A DNA stretch of 64,000 nucleotides from Varroa destructor (taxonomy: Eukaryota; Arthropoda; Arachnida; Mesostigmata; Varroidae): contig NW_019211458.1 of the NCBI RefSeq assembly GCF_002443255.2, forward strand, positions 34,962,096-35,026,095. Reading direction: 5' to 3'. Shown piece by piece: positions 62,392 to 64,000 of this stretch. The notes below the pieces were generated by a model. The model did not search any database. It was not told where the DNA came from and saw only the letters and a list, made by a program, of their open reading frames with translations. The position numbers and the translations under genes are program-made. The number at the start of each line of letters is the position of its first letter. The first letter of the stretch is position 1.

Positions 62392-63620
62392 GACAAAGGG
62401 GTAATATCGTCTAAGCTATTAACATAACACTCAGGACATGCAACCCGTATATATCATCAGCAGGCATGTTCTATGCCCCTTCAGCGTTATCTACCCGAAC
62501 GATAAGGCAATGGAAACATGCCCGTCTACTGACTCTGGTGACATATTATGATACAATGTACAATCAATACATAGTTTTACGCTGTTAGTAATTTATTTGT
62601 CAAGTTATTTCGCGCACATGTGATGATGCTCAAGTTACTCCCGATGTTAAGCTCAGTCAAAATTGCTCCGTCGTCATATAATTTCTGGCAAAGTTCATCG
62701 CGACTGGGTATGCATCTATATTTGGCAAATGAATTAAGCACTTCAGCGTGCAAGAAAAAAATGGTATGTATTATAGAATACAAAGCTAATATGGCTCATG
62801 TCATGTCAAATATACGAATTAAAGTTAAGTTTAGCGGTCATCATAGCACTTACATTGCTAGTGAAGGCTTTTATTGGAACGAAATGATTGTTTATTATAT
62901 TATTCCAATAGAGAAATCCATGAAGCCAGTTAACCTTGAATTTAACAGCTTTTTCAAGTGTTATCTAACCCAATAGTCCAGGTCACGCCGCCGTTTTTCG
63001 GTCGGGTTTCGATCGACGGGCTACGCTGACATGTTATCAATATTTAAGCATACTGTATATTTTCATCCATTTAACTATCGATGCTGACGCTGTTTTATAT
63101 ACAGGACGTACCAAATTAGAGCAAACGCTGAATACAACAGCGTGGAATCGTTGTAACAGAGCAAAAAAATTGGCTTTGGACAAGCTGTCAGTAGGCCCCA
63201 TGTTTGACTGTGACGGAAATCGGCACGGATGATGTGGATAGCAAGTTGGAAAACTTTCTAAGTTTTCCTTACTTTAAGTCACCTTACTTTGGTTCAACGA
63301 GCTTCGTACAAACGGAAAAGCCAACCGGATACAATAATAACAGCGTTTCTGTTTTTGTCATCATATTGTTCATCGGTGACTTGACAGGCGAGTGCTACTA
63401 TGATGAGATTAACATTTATCACGTTGATAAATCCAGTTCATAATGCAACCCCGGTCAGAATAATTGTCTGCCAAAGTGTCGATCCCGCCTCAATATCGAC
63501 TAATGACGTCGTGCAAAGGTCGTATTGCACGTTGTTTACGCGCAAAACAACGCAAATACAATGTACCGTCCAATAGATTGTGCACAGCACGTGCTTGCTG
63601 AAGCCTGAAATAGAGCGGTT

Positions 63621-63628
63621 TATAAATA
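63621..63628 (+). promoter_or_regulatory. Possible TATA box
   Basis: TATAAATA lies in a GC-richer stretch at the right edge of the window, about 115 nt ahead of the ATG at 63741. No clear initiator motif was found 30 nt downstream. Confidence 0.25.
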
Positions 63629-63740
63629 AAGCGTTTTAAAGGGAGGCTCACGGTCAACGTCGCGTCGAAGGCCGCATCGCAGAAACGCAGTGTTGTGGGA
63701 TATTTCACGGCTTTTTACATCGATCTAACTAAGCAGTGGC

Positions 63741-63860
63741 ATGAAGCAAAGGAACGGAGTTTCCGTAGTTCCGTCAAAGCAGACGCAGCTATCCGCACAG
63801 TCAGTCCCTTATGAACGCTCACTTGAAGCAAGTGACCAATCCAGCTCAATCTCTTATTAG
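63741..63860 (+). CDS. Short open frame of 39 residues, possible first exon (doubtful)
   Basis: ATG to TAG, rich in Ser, Gln and Val (start MKQRNGVSVVPSKQTQ). It follows the TATA-like motif at 63621. It is too short to recognise. It could be the first exon of a gene beyond the window, or chance, since minus-strand frames overlap it. Confidence 0.2.
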   Translation: MKQRNGVSVVPSKQTQLSAQSVPYERSLEASDQSSSISY

Positions 63861-64000
63861 ATGCAATGTTTTCGTCTCTTTTTCGTGTTTTTATCTGTGT
63901 ACAGTTAAACATCGGCTAAGGCAGTAACGATATCGACACCAGCTGTCAGATGGTGCTGTAAATGCTACAGGCTAGTGGTAGTAATGTCGCATTTTAGATG

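Larger units (their letters stand above)
58135..63999. other. AT-rich DNA with weak candidate frames
   Basis: Open frames at 58170-58427 (+), 60209-60559 (-), 61189-61446 (-), 62577-62783 (-) and 62620-62976 (+) show no recognised domain. A pair of minus-strand segments, 60843-60767 and 60579-60382, has plausible splice sites and compatible phases, but its translation matches nothing I know. A pure G run at 60162-60171 is flanked on both sides by AGTACTG. Confidence 0.3.

Overview
The window is nuclear DNA of a eukaryote, most likely an arthropod and probably a chelicerate (mite or tick). The reasons are GT-AG introns, AT-rich spacer, AATAAA sites after stop codons, decayed mariner transposons, and a cuticle protein whose chitin-binding domain is of the acarine type. 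No bacterial operon, CRISPR array or intact rRNA gene is visible. The assignment to a parasitiform mite is inference from protein style.

Positions 1-28000 hold no gene I can name. The first 9 kb are plain AT-rich DNA with one GC-richer patch near 6.2-6.6 kb. From about 9.3 to 27.2 kb the composition alternates between AT-rich DNA and GC-rich blocks of 0.4-1.4 kb. These blocks carry overlapping open frames on both strands, trinucleotide repeats, a 50-bp perfect palindrome (16110-16159) and long (AT)n tracts. They could be promoters, non-coding exons or intronic islands. At 29.46 kb lies one convincing LOTUS (OST-HTH) domain exon.

The best-supported part is 33-48 kb. On the minus strand, a four-exon MALSU1/RsfS-like gene (mitochondrial ribosome silencing factor) follows closely behind a two-exon gene for an unrecognised 120-residue basic protein. 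Divergent from these, on the plus strand, mitoferrin begins at 38410 (mitochondrial iron carrier, SLC25A28/37). Three mitoferrin exons are present with matching splice phases, and its last third is not found. The three genes suggest a small neighbourhood of mitochondrial genes around a shared promoter region at 37.5-38.4 kb.

From 45 to 55 kb the DNA holds wreckage: a dead mariner copy in mitoferrin intron 2, at least one more mariner fragment downstream, and on the minus strand scattered blocks that resemble TTI1 in collinear order without evident introns, read here as a probable decayed retrocopy. A two-exon RR-type cuticle protein gene lies on the minus strand at 55.96-57.15 kb. A further possible minus-strand terminal exon is at 57.7-58.1 kb. 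The remaining 6 kb hold only weak candidates, including a TATA-like box and short frame at the right edge.
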